Shown: piece after piece, positions 46,395 through 56,972 of the stretch
Layout: each line of letters starts with the position of its first letter
Numbering within the stretch: the stretch's first letter is position 1
Origin: Tetradesmus obliquus
Lineage: Eukaryota > Chlorophyta > Chlorophyceae > Sphaeropleales > Scenedesmaceae
Direction: 5' to 3'
NCBI GenBank assembly: GCA_030272155.1
Contig: CP126196.1
Coordinates: 2,666,001-2,730,000 of the forward strand
DNA length: 64,000 nt
Program-made: the position numbers and the translations under genes
Notes under the pieces: model-generated
What the model saw: the letters and a program-made list of their open reading frames with translations, nothing else
The model's database searches: none
What the model was told of the DNA's origin: nothing

Positions 46395-49300
46395 GCCAAA
46401 TTGCACGCCACTGCAAACTGCTGCCATCAGACCACCACTGCAAGCAGGCTGCCGCATGCCTGCAGCAGCAAGACCACAGCCTGCAAGCTAGCGCACCTTT
46501 GCCTTGATGTCACGCACTGCGTTGGTCTTGGCTGCCAGCTCCGCTTGCGCCTCGTTCAGGCGCTGGTCGTATGCTGACAGCAGCGGGTTCAAGTACCTGC
46601 AGTTGCAGTGAACAAGCACGGCAGTGAGCAGAGTGTTGAAACTGCTGGGCAAATGGTACTGCACGCAGCAGCAGCGTGTTTTTGCCCAGGCGTTTGCGGC
46701 TGCTGTATGGCGGTTACGAGGGCCAACAAGCAGCAAGCATGGTGTGTACAGCTAGCACAGTTGCCTACATGTAGCGCCGCAAGCAGCAAGCTAGCGTCGC
46801 TGCATACCCATCACGGTTGCAGCGCTTGAATACATTGCAGCAACGACTGCAACATGCCCACCGTGCTGGAGTTGCTGCTAAGCGTGCTGCTGTGCTGTGT
46901 GTCATGTATTCACTCACCTGCTGTCCTTCATCCAGGGGCGCAGCGCAGTACAATACATCATATCAGACACAAATCACGAAGTGCACTGCACGGCACATGC
47001 TGCTGTGCTGCGTGCCAAGCCCTACAGCCGCACTCGCCTGCTGTCCTTCACCCAGGGGGGCAGCGCAGCGCCACAGCAACAGCAACATGATCACTGTGCT
47101 GTAAACACTGCTAAACGTGCTGCTGTGCTGTGTGTCATGTATCCACTCGCCTGCTGTCCTTCATTCACAGCGGCAGCGCAGCGCCACAACAACAGCAACA
47201 TGCCCACCGTGCTGTAAACACTGCTAAACGTGCTGCCGTGCTGTGTGTCACATCCACTCGCCTGCTGTCCTTCATCCAGGGCGGCAGCGCAGTGCCACAG
47301 CAGCAGCAACATGCCCACCGCGCTGTAAACACTGCTACACCTGCTGCTGTGCTGTGTGTCACATATCCACTCGCCTGCTGTCCTCCATCCAGGCACGCAG
47401 CGCAGTACATCATGTATCAGATACAAATCATGAAGAGCACTGCGCGGAACATGCTGCTGTGCTGCGTGTCAAACCCTACAGCCACACTCGCCTGCTGTCC
47501 TTCATCCAGGGGGGCAGCGCAGTACAATACATCATATGCCAGGCACAAGTCGTGAAGTGCATTGCACGGCACATGCTGCTGTGCTGCGCGCCAGACATCC
47601 CGTTCCACTCACCTGCTATCTTCATTCGCGGCGGCAGCGCAGCGCCACAACAACAGCAACATTATACCGTGCTGTAAACACTGCTGCACATGCTGCCGTG
47701 CTGTGTGTCGTATATCCACTCGCCTGCTGTCCTTCATCCAGGGGGGCAGGGCAGTGCACATCCCGGCCCACACCCCGTCCCACACCCCGTCCAAGCAGCT
47801 GCTAGCAGGCAGCACTCGCCTGCTGTCCTTCATCCAGGGCGGCAGTGCAGTGCACACCCCGTCCCACACCCCGTCCCACACCCCGTCCTACACCCCGTCC
47901 CACACCCCGTCCCGCACCCCATTCCACACCCCGTCCAAGCAGCTGCTAGCAGGCAGCACTCGCCTGCTGTCCTTCATCCAGGGCGGCAGTGCAGTGCCGC
48001 GCGCCCCCTCCAGCAGCGCACAGTGCAGGCTGCTGCTGCGTGCTGACTCAGCATCGCCCAGCCTGCTGGACAGCTCGTGAGACAGCCGGGTCACCATATC
48101 TTCAAGGAAGCTGCATTGCAGGAAAGGCCAGCAAGGATCAAGTGCAGGCAGCAGTAGCAGCAGCAGTGGCGGCAGCAGTAAACGTTGCAGCTCGTGAGAC
48201 AGCCGGCTGACCATATCGTTCAGGAAGCTGCGTGTGCACATGACAGAGATCAGGAGAGAAGTGTGTGCACACAGCAGCAGCGGCTGCGGCAGCGGAATTC
48301 GTGCAGCAGTCAAGGGGCGAGCTCGGCAACAGCAGGTGGGGCAAACGTGTCTTACAAACGGAGGCCGTCATCTGCTTGCAGGCTGCAGGCTGCGCTCCAT
48401 GCGGCTACAAGCTGCTGCTCAACATAATAAATTTGCACAGCAGACGGCAACACAACACTCACGCAATCTGTGATGCTGCCTCCCCAGTGAACTCGGACAG
48501 GTCGCCAGTGCTGCGGCGCACCGGGGCACCAGCGCCAAGCCTGCGCAAGTTGCCATCATCTGCAGCAGGCAGTGCAAGCAGGCACACTGAATTATAGTAT
48601 CGTTGATGCTACAGCGTGCGTCCGAGTGATGTTGCGGGCGGCGCTGCTGCCACACACCAACGCTCATGCAGCACTGGCTGCTGGTCTGTTGCCTGCACAC
48701 GCGGCGCAGCTTTGCGAGGCAGCAAGCGCCACTGCTGACAAACGGTTAAAACCGCCTTCTACAAGCGCCCTGGCTGAGACAGACAAGCAGCCAGACAGAC
48801 ACATAGACAGGCAGACAGACGCGCAGACTGACCCTGGCAAACGCACCTGGCACATGCAGCTCCATTTCTTTGGCGTCCAGCATGCGCTGCAGCGCTGCCC
48901 TTGCAGGACTACCCGCCCTGCCCATGCTGCTCATCAAAGGGCTGCTGTAGCCCCCACCACCCTCGCCCTGCTCGCGCATGCCAGCATTGCTAAGCCCCCG
49001 CTGCAACTGCTGCTGCTGCTGCTCCTGCTGCTGTTGCTGGACCAGCCGGAAGCTGCTAGATAACGAGCGCCGCGCAGGGCTGGTGTTGCTGTGTTGCTGC
49101 TGCTGTTGCTGCTGCAGTGCGTCCGGCGTGCCCGCCCTGCTGCTGCTGCTGCCGAAGCCCTGCTGCTGCTGCTGCTGCTGCTGGGATGGTGAGTTGCCCC
49201 GCTCTGAGAGTCCTGCAGCACATGCTGCTACGGCACGTGCTGCAGCATCAGCAGCATCAGCTGCAGTGCTCATGAAGCGGTCAGAGCGTGCCGGCGATGG

Positions 49301-50327
49301 CATCAGTGCTGGGTTGCTGTCGCTGACGCGCCTTGTGTACGTGTCAAAGCTGTTTGCTGCATCTGTGGGAGACGGCGGCGCGCCCTTGGCTGCTGCTGCT
49401 GCTGTTGCTGCCAGGCCTGCTTTCAGAGGGCTGCCCTTGCTGGCCTTTGCAGGATTCAGCTCATTCATGATGGCCTGCAGGAGCAGACGTGCGATTATGC
49501 AGCTGTTAATGAAAAGGTGTGCGGCAGTATCATGACGTCTGGAGTTGTGATTGTGTTCAGCATTGCAAAGGCCCGTCTTGTTGTTGAAGCAGCTGTTGGC
49601 CAGCTGACAGCCGAGAAATCATGAAGCAGACATGAAGCAGACATGCAGCAGACAGCATCAAACAGGCATGAAGCAGGCATGACATGCACCACCACTGGCG
49701 TCCGCCTTCCAAGTTAACATCATAAACCAGCAGATGCAGCACATGCTCAGCAGCTGCTTAATTTTCAACCCCCGTGTTGCACCACGAGTACAGCTTGCTG
49801 CTGCAGCACAGAGCAGCACTGCACAGTGTGCGCACCTGCACGGTTTCCCTGATATCTGCTATGATGTCCTGCACTGCTGGCTCTGACTGGCAGCGCATGC
49901 GCAGGTCCTTTTTGCCAGAAGCTGTCTCAACTTGGATGTCAAGACAGTCATCGGGCCCTGGGTCCCTTGACCGCATCTTGCTAGGCAGCCACTTGACAAT
50001 GTGCTGGTAGGGCAGCTGCTGAATCTCCTGCAAGGCCGATTTACATAGAATCGTAGGTGCATGTAATGTTGAACAAATTCCTCACTTATGGCTTCATGCT
50101 ATACGGCCCTGGCTGCGAAACAAGGATTGCCTCCCTCAGCTGCTCACTGCTGCAGATGCAGTACTGCTGTACTGACTTGTGGGCCCATCAGGTGCACGGC
50201 AGCGCACCTTTCCATGCTCAGTAAACAGCCATAACCCGTCGCGCTTGACTTTGAGCACTACGGGCTGCTCCCGCCCCGATACTGCCACCAGCTTCACGGG
50301 GTACGCACTCATGGCTGCTTCTGCCAT
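38044..50327 (-). CDS. Large coiled-coil protein with PH/FERM-C-like N-terminus
   Basis: Twenty exons fit in phase: 50327-50208, 50027-49836, 49474-48847, 48559-48463, 48110-47964, 46596-46497, 46028-45900, 45308-45198, 44454-44335, 44018-43875, 43586-43446, 43084-42974, 42665-42525, 42220-42106, 41407-41283, 41053-40806, 40400-40325, 39938-39813, 39537-39421 and 38637-38044. The product has 1193 residues. Residues 1-104 look like a PH or FERM-C-type fold: YPVKLVAVSGREQPVVLKV, DGLWLFTE, LPYQHIVKWLP, CLDIQVET, then an amphipathic helix AVQDIIADIRETVQ. A Ser/Gln-rich linker (105-313) follows. About residues 395-1010 are continuous heptad-like helix rich in Glu, Arg, Leu and Ala, typical of a scaffold or cytoskeletal protein. 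The tail has SP-type sites (SPSQHSP, SPPRSP). No family name is assigned. Exon 5 uses a GC donor (CAG|GCGAGT). Confidence 0.8.
38700..39220 (-). repeat. Four acceptor-side echoes of the last coiled-coil exon, with long CAG runs
   Basis: The start of exon 38637 (plus strand CTGCAGCGTGCGCAGCTCCT) is repeated near 38708-38745, 38896-38933, 39010-39047 and 39178-39215. Between copies are a (CAG)~19 run at about 38767-38822 and a (CAG)~13 run at about 39059-39098, that is CTG runs in the transcript. Confidence 0.9.
39990..40215 (-). repeat. Echoes of the 39938-39813 exon and a CAG run
   Basis: Copies of the exon start (plus strand CGCACCTCCAGCTTGCTAGG, and TCAGCCTGGTGCTGCTGCAG and variants) occur near 39990-40035, 40105-40135 and 40190-40215, with a (CAG)~13 run between the first two. 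Confidence 0.8.
40567..40668 (-). repeat. Copy of the 3' end of exon 41053-40806
   Basis: About 100 bases reproduce the exon end encoding ELRQERDAEVAA, then QKLERALAT and the donor GACAA|GTGAGT. Differences include one residue at the donor side. It lies in the following intron and could be an alternative 3' exon end, but no matching acceptor is evident. Confidence 0.8.
41480..41620 (-). repeat. Two echoes of the 41407-41283 exon start
   Basis: Plus-strand GCCAGGCGCTCCGGCAGGCC-type copies lie at about 41487-41512 and 41590-41616, upstream (in sense) of the real acceptor at 41407. Each keeps the LPERLA coding and the TGCAG acceptor or a close derivative. Confidence 0.85.
41720..42105 (-). repeat. 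Four donor-side echoes of exon 42220-42106, two nearly identical
   Basis: Copies of the exon end (plus ACTTGCTGGCGAAGCTGGTC and neighbours) begin near 41722, 41827, 41928 and 42014. The last two form an ~86-bp tandem duplication with no difference I can see, so the process is recent or ongoing. Confidence 0.95.
44500..44750 (-). repeat. Echoes of exon 44454-44335 with TGATG repeats
   Basis: Two copies of the exon start (plus GCAACATCGGACACAGCCAC and variants) lie at about 44527-44580 and 44690-44745. Pentanucleotide GTGAT runs lie at about 44502-44522 and 44654-44685. Confidence 0.85.
45060..45720 (-). repeat. Echoes on both sides of exon 45308-45198
   Basis: The exon start (plus GCTCCAGCAGCTCCAGCCGC and similar) recurs near 45380-45415, 45488-45522, 45578-45610 and 45683-45718. 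The exon end is echoed at about 45060-45110. Spacing is about 100 bases. Confidence 0.85.
46140..46320 (-). repeat. Two acceptor-side echoes of exon 46028-45900
   Basis: Plus-strand TCTCCTCCACCAGCTGGTGC-type copies lie at about 46149-46178 and 46286-46315, upstream in the sense direction of the real acceptor. Confidence 0.85.
46905..47965 (-). repeat. ~110-bp tandem array of the exon 5 donor end, about ten copies
   Basis: The 3' end of exon 48110-47964 (sense CTGGATGAAGGACAGCAG, then the donor) is repeated near 47815, 47717, 47610, 47486, 47378, 47260, 47150, 47034 and 46912. Units also share CACATGCTGCTGTGCTG-type and AACAGCAACATGCCCACCGT-type sequence. The functional copy and most echoes have a GCGAGT donor. 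The copies near 46912 and 47610 have GTGAGT. Confidence 0.95.
47770..47935. repeat. CACACCCCGTCC short tandem repeat
   Basis: About ten copies of a 10-12 base unit (CCCACACCCCGT and variants) in two blocks, about 47768-47793 and 47855-47935, inside the larger intronic array. Confidence 0.9.
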
Positions 50328-50662
50328 GATTACTTTAGCGAAAGTTTTTACTATAAATTAATCATTGCGAAAACGTACTCGCTGCGGCTTGAATGAGCAA
50401 CAGGTGTGCGCGAACTGCCTGAACTGCTCACAACGGCACCTTTGTTGGCGAAGGGTAAGGTGGATAGCGCGCGACAACACATCGGTAAAAACCGATCAAG
50501 CAAGCGATTGCTGTGACGAACGTCTCCAGGCCAGCCATCTGTCACAATCATACTTCAGAACCCTGGAAGAGACCTACTTGAAGAGACAGTACGCATTCCT
50601 TACCCTCTTCAAGCGCACGCACAAAACTGCAGCCTGAGACAGCACCACCCAATCAAAGTCCA

Positions 50663-51704
50663 TCACTGCTGCTGGCTGCTGGTGTTGGGGTCCTCCGGCT
50701 GCTGAGCTGCCTTGAAGTCTAGCACGCTTGCCAGGTCACTGCCTGCTGCTGCATCAAAGGTCGCCAGCAGCTCCTCTGCTGTGCCTTCAAACGCCAGCAG
50801 GTTCTGGATAGGTGACTCCAGCGTGCCAATCAGCTCTCCATACACCTGCAAGCATTGCAGCAACAGGGCTCAGGCAAGTAAGGGATAAGCCAGGTGCTAC
50901 CAGCTGATTAGTAACCAGCTGGCCCAGCTGGCAAGCGGCACAGTAACGACAACTTACAAATGGTGCGCTGGACCGCAGAATAAAGAGTTGCAGGAAAGAC
51001 AGTACATTCTGCTAGCAGGTAACAGCGCAGACAGCGTGCATTCTCCACCCCCAAAACAATGAGACGACAACATCACACTGACACACCGTCACAGCAACAC
51101 TTGGATAACACTCTCGCCACACACCCGCAACCCCAACCCCACCTGCCCAGCATCCAGCTTGATCCACTGCTTCAGGTACGCCCGCGGCGTCGCGCCCCTC
51201 TTGTAGAACGCCCCCACCAGCACCAGCGGCTGCTGGCTGGGCAGTGCCACCCCCAGCTCCACCAGACCCAAACGTACTGCAACATCATTTCCCTCCCCAA
51301 CACAATGCGACAACAACACAACATCACACTGACACAACGTCACGCCACAACAACACTGCAACAGCACAAGCTCGCAAACCACCCGCAACACCAACCCACC
51401 TGGCCAGCGTCCAGCTTGATCCATTGCTTCAGGTACGCCAGCGGCGTGGCACCCCTCTTGTAAAACGCCCCCACCAGCACCAGCGGCTGCTGGCTGGGCA
51501 GTGCCACCCCCAGCTCCACCAGGGCCCTCAGCGTAGGCTGTGGCAGGTGTGGCCCAGGCATCTGTTTCTCCAGCAGACCACCCACAACAGCACTGGGACT
51601 CATGTCGAGCCGCACTCTGCTGCTGCTTGCTGCCGCTGCTGCTGCTGCTAGCTGCTCGCCGGCTTGCTGCTGCTGCGGTTGCGGATCGTTTGCGGCTGGC
51701 GGCG

Positions 51705-51736
<32 letters not shown>

Positions 51737-52017
51737 ATGTACTCTGGCAGTTTGAAGCCTACTAGCACGTTGCTGTTGTTGAAGAGCCTCGTCAGCGTAT
51801 CATCGCCCGCTGCTGCTGCCATGGTGTTCTTCATGTGGCAAATATCCACGCTGACGCCAGCAGCAGGCAGCTGCTGTGTGACGCTGCCCTGCAGGGCCTG
51901 CTTAATGCCTTGATGGTCTACCTGGCCGAGTGTTTGGTAGACCAGCACCAGTGGGCTCTGCACAAACACCTCGCGCAGCTTGACTGCGAAGATGTGGTTG
52001 TGCAGTTGCCGCAACAT
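50663..52017 (-). CDS. Organellar ribosomal protein uL10
   Basis: Two exons, 52017-51400 and 50845-50663, join in phase 0 and give 266 residues. uL10 anchors the L7/L12 stalk on the large ribosomal subunit. Family features in order are KLREVFVQSPLVLVYQTLG, HQGIKQALQG, VDICHMKNTMAAAAGD (the KNT motif), LFNNSNVLVGFKLPE, then VELGVALPSQQPLVLVGAFY and VYGELIGTLESPIQNLLAF (helical C-terminal part). Poly-Gln and Ala-rich insertions break the middle. The short N-terminus MLRQLHNHIFAVKL could be a mitochondrial presequence; an upstream exon with a longer transit peptide is not excluded. Mitochondrial and plastid versions cannot be separated here. The gene lies 335 bp upstream of the coiled-coil gene on the same strand. 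Confidence 0.8.
51139..51269 (-). repeat. Donor-side echo of uL10 exon 1
   Basis: About 130 bases copy the end of exon 1, encoding ELGVALPSQQPLVLVGAFYK and YLKQWIKLDAGQ|GTGGG, about 260 bases into the intron. Surrounding intron sequence (ACAACATCACACTGACACA) is also duplicated, so the unit is at least 250 bases. Confidence 0.9.
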
Positions 52018-53519
52018 GTTGCGCGGTTTGCAGCTGTGCTGTTGTGCGGCTGGTGTGGCGAGCTACGCAAAACAGAGCTGGAGCTGCTGAGGCTGCAGCG
52101 CTGTGTGTGAGCTGCTGCTGCTTGGTGCTGTGGCTCTTGATTGTGTTCCTGTGAGCAGCAGAGCCGGCAGGCAAGACAGCCAAGCATGAATGCTTGTTGT
52201 TGTAAGATGGGGCCAAGGCAGCAGTGGTTCCTGGCTATTGCTGTTGAGGGTGGTAGCGCCGCTGGTGCCTGCTGCTGCTGCTGCTGCTGGTGAAGATGGC
52301 GCTGCTCAGCTGTTGCTGCTGCTGCTCATAATAGCATATGTGATACAGCAGGCTGGCAACCGCCCACTGCTGTAAGTCAGCAGAACCCAGGCCGCAGCTT
52401 GCTCGCCGAAGCCTGCTGCTGCCCACTTGACAATACTGCCGGTTGCTCCCAGCTCTTCAGCGCATCTCACCTGTCCGCTTGTTCAATCCGTTTTCAGCGT
52501 TTATGACTTGAAGACACCGTGTGTAAACTGGATATGTTTTGTGCAGTGCAATGATACAGCGTAGGTGCACAGGCTGATGAGCAGACGACTTGTGTTCGAG
52601 TGGCGTTTTGCCGCTGGGTTGGTAACATTGCAGACTTGACTATAAATACTGCAAGCACCGCGGCACCATATCTGCCAGCCCGGGGGCCCCTACCTGACTG
52701 TCACTGCATGCATGCTGTACCCTTCTAGGGTCCAGGCCCCAGGCATCTGCTTCAGATGTGGGCAGGCAGAAGTCTAATGGGTACAGCTCTTCAGCAACAG
52801 TCGCCACCCAACCGTATATTATAGAGGAGTGTCCATGATGTAACCATCTCAGCTCTGTCGCTGTAAGTTCTGGCAACGTGTTGAGCTGGCCAACCCTGGC
52901 CTGGCCCGACTTTGGTAGTCACACGACAACTGTGGCTGTCTGGTAAGTTGCCTGCTGAGCATAAGTTGCAGGGCACTGCAGCCTGATAAACCACCATGTT
53001 AAGCAGGCACGTGTTGTGCTGGGAACTTTAGTCACTAGAGCACAGTCACTGTGCACACTGAGTGTGCATGCCCATCATCGACCAACAACAGCAATCTTGA
53101 CAAGTCTGTTTTACGTGAGATGGTTTGAGAGATATGATAAATGTCCTCAATGAATGTTTTGTTAGTGCAAGTCTGCAGAGACTCACGACATGCACCGGCA
53201 GTGACTGATGGCTAGACGGTTGAGGGAGGCCGTACAAACGGGACTGCTACGGTGCCACAACTTGAGCCATAACTACATTTCAGAAACCGTTACAATTTGC
53301 TGTTTTCAAATAGGTAATGATTACTGCAGCAAACGAGTTTCGGCGTTGGCATTTGTCAGGTCCAGTCATCCGTGCATCAGTGGGCCGTGTGCTTCCCGCT
53401 CCTGTCGCATAAGAAGCGAACAGCGCCCCGCGCTCAGCAACACTTGATCACCAATTTTCAGATCACGTGCCACTGATCCCCGGATCTCTTCACAGACAAT
53501 CAGCCCCGGCGAAGAAAAC
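52018..53519. other. Intergenic region
   Basis: About 1.5 kb between the divergent uL10 and secreted-protein genes. Short CTG runs occur near 52270-52330. No reading frame with protein-like composition or homology was recognised. It must contain the uL10 5' flank and the promoter of the first secreted protein. Confidence 0.5.
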
Positions 53520-55405
53520 ATGGCTCGCGCTCTGCTGATCTGCGCCCTTGTGGCTGCTGCTGGTAAGCGATGTTGATAAATGGTGTAACGATATGTAAAT
53601 ATGATGGCACGTAGCGACATGGACAAGCTAAGCAGTCCACTGCCCTTCAGCAAGCGGCCCGCAATGCCGATCCACCCCTATGGACAACGCACCTCTGATC
53701 ACGATCCGCTACGCGCATTTTTGCAGGTGTTGTGTCAATGTCGCAGGCCGTGCCCGGCATCAGGGTAAGAGCCTGTGCCCAGGCATTTGCTGCTCAAATT
53801 CAAACGCTACACCAGCGGCCCTGCCCAGCACACAGTCGCTTCGGATGCGGTAAACAGGAAAATGTAACATTAAATCTAATTCAATACTTACGTGGATGAT
53901 AAAGATGCCTGACGTGATCCCAAGGGGCAACAGCAGCAGCGTCACCTGCACCAAGCAACTGCCACATGGTGACACCGCCCAACTTTGCTGCATCCCCTCC
54001 CTTCGGCTGCCTGCAGGTTGTGGTCGAGTTCGACAACACCCTGAGCCGTGTCAAGGTGAGTGCCGGCTCTCCACAGCTCTGATCGTTGATGGAAACTTGT
54101 GCTGGCCAGGCACAAATCATCAGCACTGCTGGCAGCTGAGCTGCATGCATGGTGCCAGTAGCCGATGCAGCGCAGCATGCGGGCACGGGCGCATCCATTC
54201 CAACACCAACTTGAAGCAAAGTGATTGTCCCACTATATGGCGCAGGCTGACTGAAACGGCCTCCGCCTCCGCCTGCTGCTGCTGCTGCTGCTGTTGCTCA
54301 CTGCAGGGCTACCAGGCGGTTGTGAACAAGTACATGGCGGAGAAGCTGTGCCGCATCCCAGAGAAGGGTGTGAAGGTCATTGAAAGCAAGGACCAGTCAA
54401 CCACGTTCAACCACAAGTCGACGGTGAGGAATGATGCAGCCAGGTATTGGCAATGATGCCAGCGTCAGGGCTAACACCGCCGTGTTGGATTCAGTGACAC
54501 AGCTCTGCACAGAGGCAGCAGAAGTGGAAAGACGGCTCGGGCTATGGGCGTGTAGTACGACAGCAAATTGCTACGGCTTCGTCTGTTGATGCCAGTGGGT
54601 TGGGCAGCGTAGCATCGGCTGTTGAATGCTCAGCACACTCAGACGGGTCACATAGCTGCAGCAGGAGCAGCGCCAACACGGCGGCCACAAATCTATCGGC
54701 CGAGCTGCTGCTAGTACATGCTGCTGCTGTTGCCTGAGGTGCACGCTGCATGTGCTGCTTGGGTGCATTCATAGTAGCTGCTGCCGGGCGCGGAGCATCT
54801 GGCACAGCCCGTGAGTCGATGCTTGCTTGTATCTGTTTCAAACTGTTGCACAGGTCACCTTCTTCTGCGCTGGCGACACCAAGACCCTGCTGAACAACTG
54901 CAAGGGCATGTGGAACCAGCACCAGCTGAAGGATGAGATCAAGGACCACACCACCCCAGGTGAGCGGGCTGGGAGGGTCAGCAGGGGTACATTAATGTAG
55001 TGCAACATGATTAGTGCAACATGATCAGTGCAACATGATTTTAACATGATAGTGCACGGCGGACATCACCCCAGTAGGGCACAATCTTCCTTCTGCAGCA
55101 ACTGCTTCATTTGCCTTGCGGCATCCTACATCGCTATTGCGGGATCCCGGGGCACACACCATGGTTGACGCCTGAAAGATGACACGAGCTGTAAGTGTAA
55201 TCGGACAAAGTTGCATTGGCTCCGCGATCTGGAGAACTGAGGTAAAAGCATAGCTACCCATCTGCAAGCAAGGCTGGACCAGGAATGTACTCATGTGCCA
55301 ACACCACACAAATCACACAACGCTGCTGCTGCCACTGCTGTCGCTGCTGCTGCTGCTGCTGCTGCAGACATTGAGGTGAAGAAGGTCATCTCCTGCACTG
55401 CTTAA
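53520..55405 (+). CDS. Small secreted Cys-containing protein A
   Basis: Six exons: 53520-53562, 53727-53764, 54017-54055, 54307-54423, 54854-54959 and 55368-55405. They give a 126-residue product with consistent phases. It starts with a classic signal peptide (MARALLICALVAAAGVVSMS, likely cleavage after SQA). The mature part of ~100 residues has VVVEFDNTLSRVK, YMAEKLCRIPEKG, STVTFFCAGDTKTLL, NCKGMWNQHQLKDEI and DIEVKKVISC. The four cysteines (LCR, FFC, NNC, ISC) could form two disulfides. No known family is recognised. The paralog at 57833 shares the whole layout and intron positions, so this is a real gene family. Probably extracellular or cell-wall associated; function unknown. A CTG tract directly precedes the last acceptor. 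Confidence 0.85.
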
Positions 55406-55847
55406 GACTGCCATGCTGCTGTGCTGGCAGCGGCTCGGCACCATCAGAGCAGGTGTCCCTGCTCTGGCGGGCTGAAGCTGGCCAAGTCCAACAAATGCGG
55501 CTGAGTGAGTGAAGGAATGCGATGACTTGGCTACTCGAGGAGGTTTTGTGCCATCTTGGTGTGCTGCCAGCTGCAAGGCTGGTGCAGGGCCGTTTGAATG
55601 CGTCCGTCAAATTTTTGCCCAAACCCTGGTTGTGCCATACCTAGTGCGCGCAAGCATGGAACTCTTCTGTTCTAGGGACATGCAAAATGACAGTTTTGCA
55701 TGCATTGTGTAGGTGGGAGCCTGCTCAGCAGGCTGCATTAGTACAGGATGCATTCCTTTTATAGAATAGCATTCAGCTTGCTGATCAGGAGCCTGTACAA
55801 ACAGTTCCATGTTGCTGGGACTGTGGGCGAGATGCATTGCATTCACT

Positions 55848-55852
55848 TGTAA
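55848..55852 (+). terminator. TGTAA poly(A) signal of secreted protein A
   Basis: TGTAA is the standard chlorophyte polyadenylation signal. This copy lies about 440 bases after the stop codon, in a stretch without reading frames, and is the best candidate for the 3' end. Confidence 0.5.
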
Positions 55853-55974
55853 CTTTGTCATTCTCAGTCACTCGCTGCAGGCAGTCTTTATGATGCAAGC
55901 CCTGTGACTTCAAGAGTCTGTAACACTTTTGAAAGTTCCCGTTGCGTATGGTTCATATCGGCTGATGATGGCCA

Positions 55975-56972
55975 TAGTTGCACTAAACGTTTCAATTGAA
56001 ACGAAACGTTTCGTTTCTAAACGCGTTTAAAACGCCAGTGCCTTGACTGAAACGCTGCTGAAACGCTGCTGAAACGCCATGTCACAGTATGCACTGTAGA
56101 GGCATGTAGAGGCCAGGTACACCTATGATTTGCCTTTTAAATGCTTTTATATCATTGTTTCCAGTCTTTATAGTCAATACTTGACCCCAGAACTGTGCCT
56201 GCCGGGCTTTGAGGGCTGTCAAGGTAGTTGACAGTAGTACGGCTATAACACTTGAACATACTTGGCGATTGTCGCGTGACACATCTTCACAAAGTCACGA
56301 TGAATCAACGTGTCAGTGCGTGATCTACTGATTACACATGATATCGTGTGAGTGTGTTGATGGTCACGGACCACGTGCCGCGAGGCACCACTGCACAGCA
56401 GCTGGAGGGCTGCTCGGCGTAAGAGGGATGAACTTCATACCAAACGTCCTCCTCCTCACGCTTTTGTTTTGTGTTGTTAGCGGCATCAGTGGAAGCTTTG
56501 GCAGCTGACAGGCGACTCCTGACATCCTCTGGGCACTTGCTGCAGGCCTTCACGCCCGAGCCGGTGCCGAGCAGGTGCGAAACGATCCTGCTGGCCCCAC
56601 CACTGAAGGATTGATCACAGTGTTTGCATATGACTTTGCTGTAGTTGTTTCTTTCCTCTAGCTTGTCAACAGCTGCAACATTCTGCCAGGCTATGGTAGC
56701 CTGATCAGTGGCCTTCTTGCCCATACTGGTGACTGATGGGACAACAAAAGGTGTTCAAACAACATCAACGATATAAATTAAATGTTACGAATATCCCCGA
56801 GTACCTGAACGGGCCGCTAGGCCGAGTAACAAGGGGTTCTGCATTCAAACGCCTGAGCCCCACTAGAGCTGCCGTTTAGCTACAGCGTTTCACACTGAAA
56901 GCGTTTAGAACGCGCGTTTTAAACGTTTCGTTTCGTTTCATAAACAGCCTGACCCCACGTTTAGTGCAACTA
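55975..56972 (-). mobile_element. ~1-kb hAT-like element with terminal inverted repeats
   Basis: Both ends carry the same 16-bp inverted repeat TAGTTGCACTAAACGT (55975-55990 and, inverted, 56957-56972). AAACG/CGTTT subterminal repeats cluster for about 80 bases inside each end, as in many hAT elements. The flanks TGATGGCCA and TGATGCCA resemble a target-site duplication but differ by one base. The interior encodes only a BED finger protein and no transposase catalytic domain. It sits between the two secreted-protein paralogs without disrupting either. Confidence 0.75.
56332..56724 (-). CDS. BED-type zinc finger protein of the hAT-like element
   Basis: A 130-codon frame starts MGKKATDQATIAWQN. 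It has a BED-finger pattern near residues 30-65: VICKHCDQSF (Cys-x2-Cys), RIVSHLLG (the first zinc-binding His) and GVKAC. hAT transposases carry this domain at their N-terminus for binding the element ends. The frame then becomes acidic and ends without the RNase H-like catalytic or C-terminal dimerisation region. It is therefore either a 3'-truncated transposase or a stand-alone BED protein of a non-autonomous element. Confidence 0.7.
   Translation of the reverse strand: MGKKATDQATIAWQNVAAVDKLEERNNYSKVICKHCDQSFSGGASRIVSHLLGTGSGVKACSKCPEDVRSRLSAAKASTDAANNTKQKREEEDVWYEVHPSYAEQPSSCCAVVPRGTWSVTINTLTRYHV

Noticed and set aside
51139-51269. Additional uL10 exon
   Set aside because: It repeats residues already encoded by exon 1. 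Including it would duplicate part of the conserved fold.
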